From Rossellomorea sp. BNER (GTDB lineage Bacteria; Bacillota; Bacilli; Bacillales; Bacillaceae_B), in assembly GCA_024213275.1 (NCBI GenBank), contig JANAVG010000005.1:142516-206515 (forward strand): a stretch of DNA of 64,000 nucleotides, in the 5' to 3' direction. The translations under genes and the position numbers were made by a program. The notes beneath the pieces are model-generated. The model saw only the letters and a list, made by a program, of their open reading frames with translations, ran no database searches and was not told the origin of the DNA. Shown here in pieces: positions 62,745-64,000 of the stretch (positions are counted from its first letter, which is position 1; every line of letters begins with the position of its first letter).

Positions 62745-62865
62745 AGGAGCTGACTCTATCCAAAGAATCAGGAACTACAGCTGCAATATTCTATATTGAT
62801 CTGCCATTTGTTCTTAGACACTTTTGAATCAGACCTTTTTCTTAAATTCAGGAGGGATTGTCAAA

Positions 62866-63714
62866 ATGGAACCTTTAATTTTAGACGGAAAGAAAGTAGC
62901 AGACGATATTAAAGAGCGTCTGCAAGCAAGAGTAGGGGAATTAATAAACCAAGGGATCTCACCATGCTTAGCTACTATCCTTGTGGGAGATGACCCATCA
63001 TCGGAAACATATGTAAAAATGAAAGGCAACGCTTGTGAACGCCTAGGAATTCTTTCAAAAAGAATTCACCTGCCAAAAGAAACGACTACAGAAGAACTTC
63101 TAGACACGATTAATCAATTAAATCAAGATTCAAACGTACACGGAATTCTTCTTCAGCATCCAGTTCCATCTCATATTGATGAAAGAGCAGCTTTTGAATC
63201 GATTGCCATTGAAAAAGATGTTGATGGGGTTACAAGTCTTGGCTTTGGTCAGACAACTTTTGGCTTTGGAGATTTCCCATCATGTACACCGGCAGCCATT
63301 TTAGAAATCATCAATTATTACAACATAGCACTAGAAGGAAAGCATGCCGTTGTTGTCGGAAGAAGTCCAATCCTAGGAAAGCCTGTCTCAATGATGCTAT
63401 TAAATCGCAATGCTACAGTAACTACTTGTCATTCCTACACAGAAAACTTGCCAGAAATGATAAAGAGCGCAGATATTGTCGTCGCGGCAGTCGGAAAACC
63501 GAACTTTATTAAAGGAGAATGGCTGAAAGAAGGAGCCGTTGTCTTAGACGCAGGATACAATAAAGGAAACATCGGAGACGTGGAATATGATACTTGTTTT
63601 GAAAAAGCAAGTGCCATTACCCCTGTCCCTGGTGGAGTCGGACCTGTCACCATTTCAATGCTTTTAAAGCAGACCGTTGATTCTGCTGAGAAAATGGGCG
63701 TTTCGGTTAAATAA
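62866..63714 (+). CDS. folD: Methylenetetrahydrofolate dehydrogenase/cyclohydrolase
   Basis: Bifunctional enzyme that oxidises 5,10-methylene-THF and hydrolyses methenyl-THF, supplying 10-formyl-THF for purines. 282 residues. Motifs: SETYVKMKGNACERLG with the catalytic Lys (YxxxK), ILLQHPVPSHID, the VDGVT loop, NAD(P)-binding VVVGRSPILGKPVSMML and PVPGGVGPVTISMLL. ATG at 62866 has GGAGGG 9 bases upstream; an upstream in-frame TTG is in the leader. Governed by the ZTP riboswitch. Confidence 0.96.
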   Translation: MEPLILDGKKVADDIKERLQARVGELINQGISPCLATILVGDDPSSETYVKMKGNACERLGILSKRIHLPKETTTEELLDTINQLNQDSNVHGILLQHPVPSHIDERAAFESIAIEKDVDGVTSLGFGQTTFGFGDFPSCTPAAILEIINYYNIALEGKHAVVVGRSPILGKPVSMMLLNRNATVTTCHSYTENLPEMIKSADIVVAAVGKPNFIKGEWLKEGAVVLDAGYNKGNIGDVEYDTCFEKASAITPVPGGVGPVTISMLLKQTVDSAEKMGVSVK

Positions 63715-63729
63715 TAATATAGAAGGAAG

Positions 63730-63769
63730 CCTGGCTTTGGCACTCTTGTGCTTGAAAGCCGGGTTTTTT
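63730..63769 (+). terminator. Terminator after folD
   Basis: CCTGGCTTT (63730-63738) pairs with AAAGCCGGG (63755-63763) with an inner GCAC/GTGC stem, then TTTTTT. Confidence 0.85.
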
Positions 63770-63829
63770 GGTTTGTTTTTTATTTTGAATCTGGTACAGA
63801 GGGTTGAACGTATCATTTTCGGGGTTGGC

Positions 63830-64000
63830 TCATAAATTTTATTTTTAACTCATAGATGCCCGGATACAGCGCATACTTGGACTGGAATTGCTCATATTCC
63901 CTTGAACTCCGCGCATAAATTTGAGAGGTATTCATAAATTTTATATTCGACTCATAAATGCCCGGGTCTCGCGCATATTTGGACTGGAATCGCTCATATT
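63830..64000. repeat. 102-base tandem phrase repeat at the right edge
   Basis: CATAAATTTTAT, ACTCATARATGCCCGG, GCGCATAYTTGGACTGGAAT and GCTCATATT occur twice, from 63831 and 63933, a period of about 102 bases with sequence drift. It runs off the right edge, so the total number of units is not known. Confidence 0.75.

Overview
The window is an ordinary stretch of a low-GC Bacillaceae chromosome. The evidence is the gene order argS-ywiB-speB-speE / pbpG / ywhD-ywhC / ywhB / ywgA-ywfO / rsfA / lipL / pta / hemQ / cwlJ-gerQ / ywdK-ywdI-ung ... pdxK, which follows the ywi-ywh-ywf-ywd part of the Bacillus subtilis map. Other support is strong AGGAGG ribosome binding sites, frequent TTG and GTG starts, sporulation genes (pbpG, rsfA, cwlJ, gerQ), bacillithiol synthesis (bshB2), CcpA-like cre sites and a sigma-B-like promoter. 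I cannot name the species. No prophage, CRISPR array, rRNA, tRNA or transposase was found.

Layout. 1-21.6 kb is the conserved backbone: arginyl-tRNA synthetase (cut by the left edge), polyamine synthesis, a sporulation penicillin-binding protein, an M50 membrane protease, an HD-domain phosphohydrolase, the RsfA regulator, lipoyl relay (lipL), phosphotransacetylase with a well-placed cre site, coproheme decarboxylase (hemQ), the germination pair cwlJ-gerQ, and ung with a 57-residue Cys-rich gene. 21.7-29.8 kb holds a phospholipase D-like protein, a general-stress protein, molybdopterin genes (mobA-moaE-moaD), and a lantibiotic-immunity type ABC transporter with its own two-component system. 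30-36 kb has pdxK, yojF-bshB2, and a TetR-controlled ABC exporter preceded by twin operators. 35-48.3 kb is more accessory: a PQQ-type sugar dehydrogenase lipoprotein, a HAD phosphatase, an AtoE-type fatty-acid carrier, two orphan peptide-type ABC permeases, a YjiH-family membrane protein, a cytochrome P450, an orphan PAS histidine kinase and kbl-tdh for threonine breakdown. 48.3-64 kb has a secreted metalloprotease, two genes of unknown role (TPR-like and ATP-grasp), a TerC/YjbE protein, patB, an AlkD-type glycosylase cluster, a divergent QueA-like gene with an SDR and a VOC protein, and folD behind a ZTP riboswitch.

The most striking non-genic feature is the number of dispersed intergenic repeats: (1) a GAAAAGCGGAAGCGCC...GGCGCTGGAGCTGGACA hairpin element whose inner stem changes on both sides between copies; (2) small elements with shared terminal inverted repeats but two different interiors; (3) GGGACGG palindromes, one a 48-bp perfect palindrome; (4) GTCCC...GGGAC terminator-like hairpins; (5) TTTGTCC/TTGACCGCTCGAC elements; (6) phrase-like tandem repeats. 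Three genes below 60 codons that are easily missed (57, 45 and 46 residues) were read directly from the sequence. I see no complete undescribed multi-gene system. The repeat families, the QueA-like operon and the orphan permease pair are the best leads.
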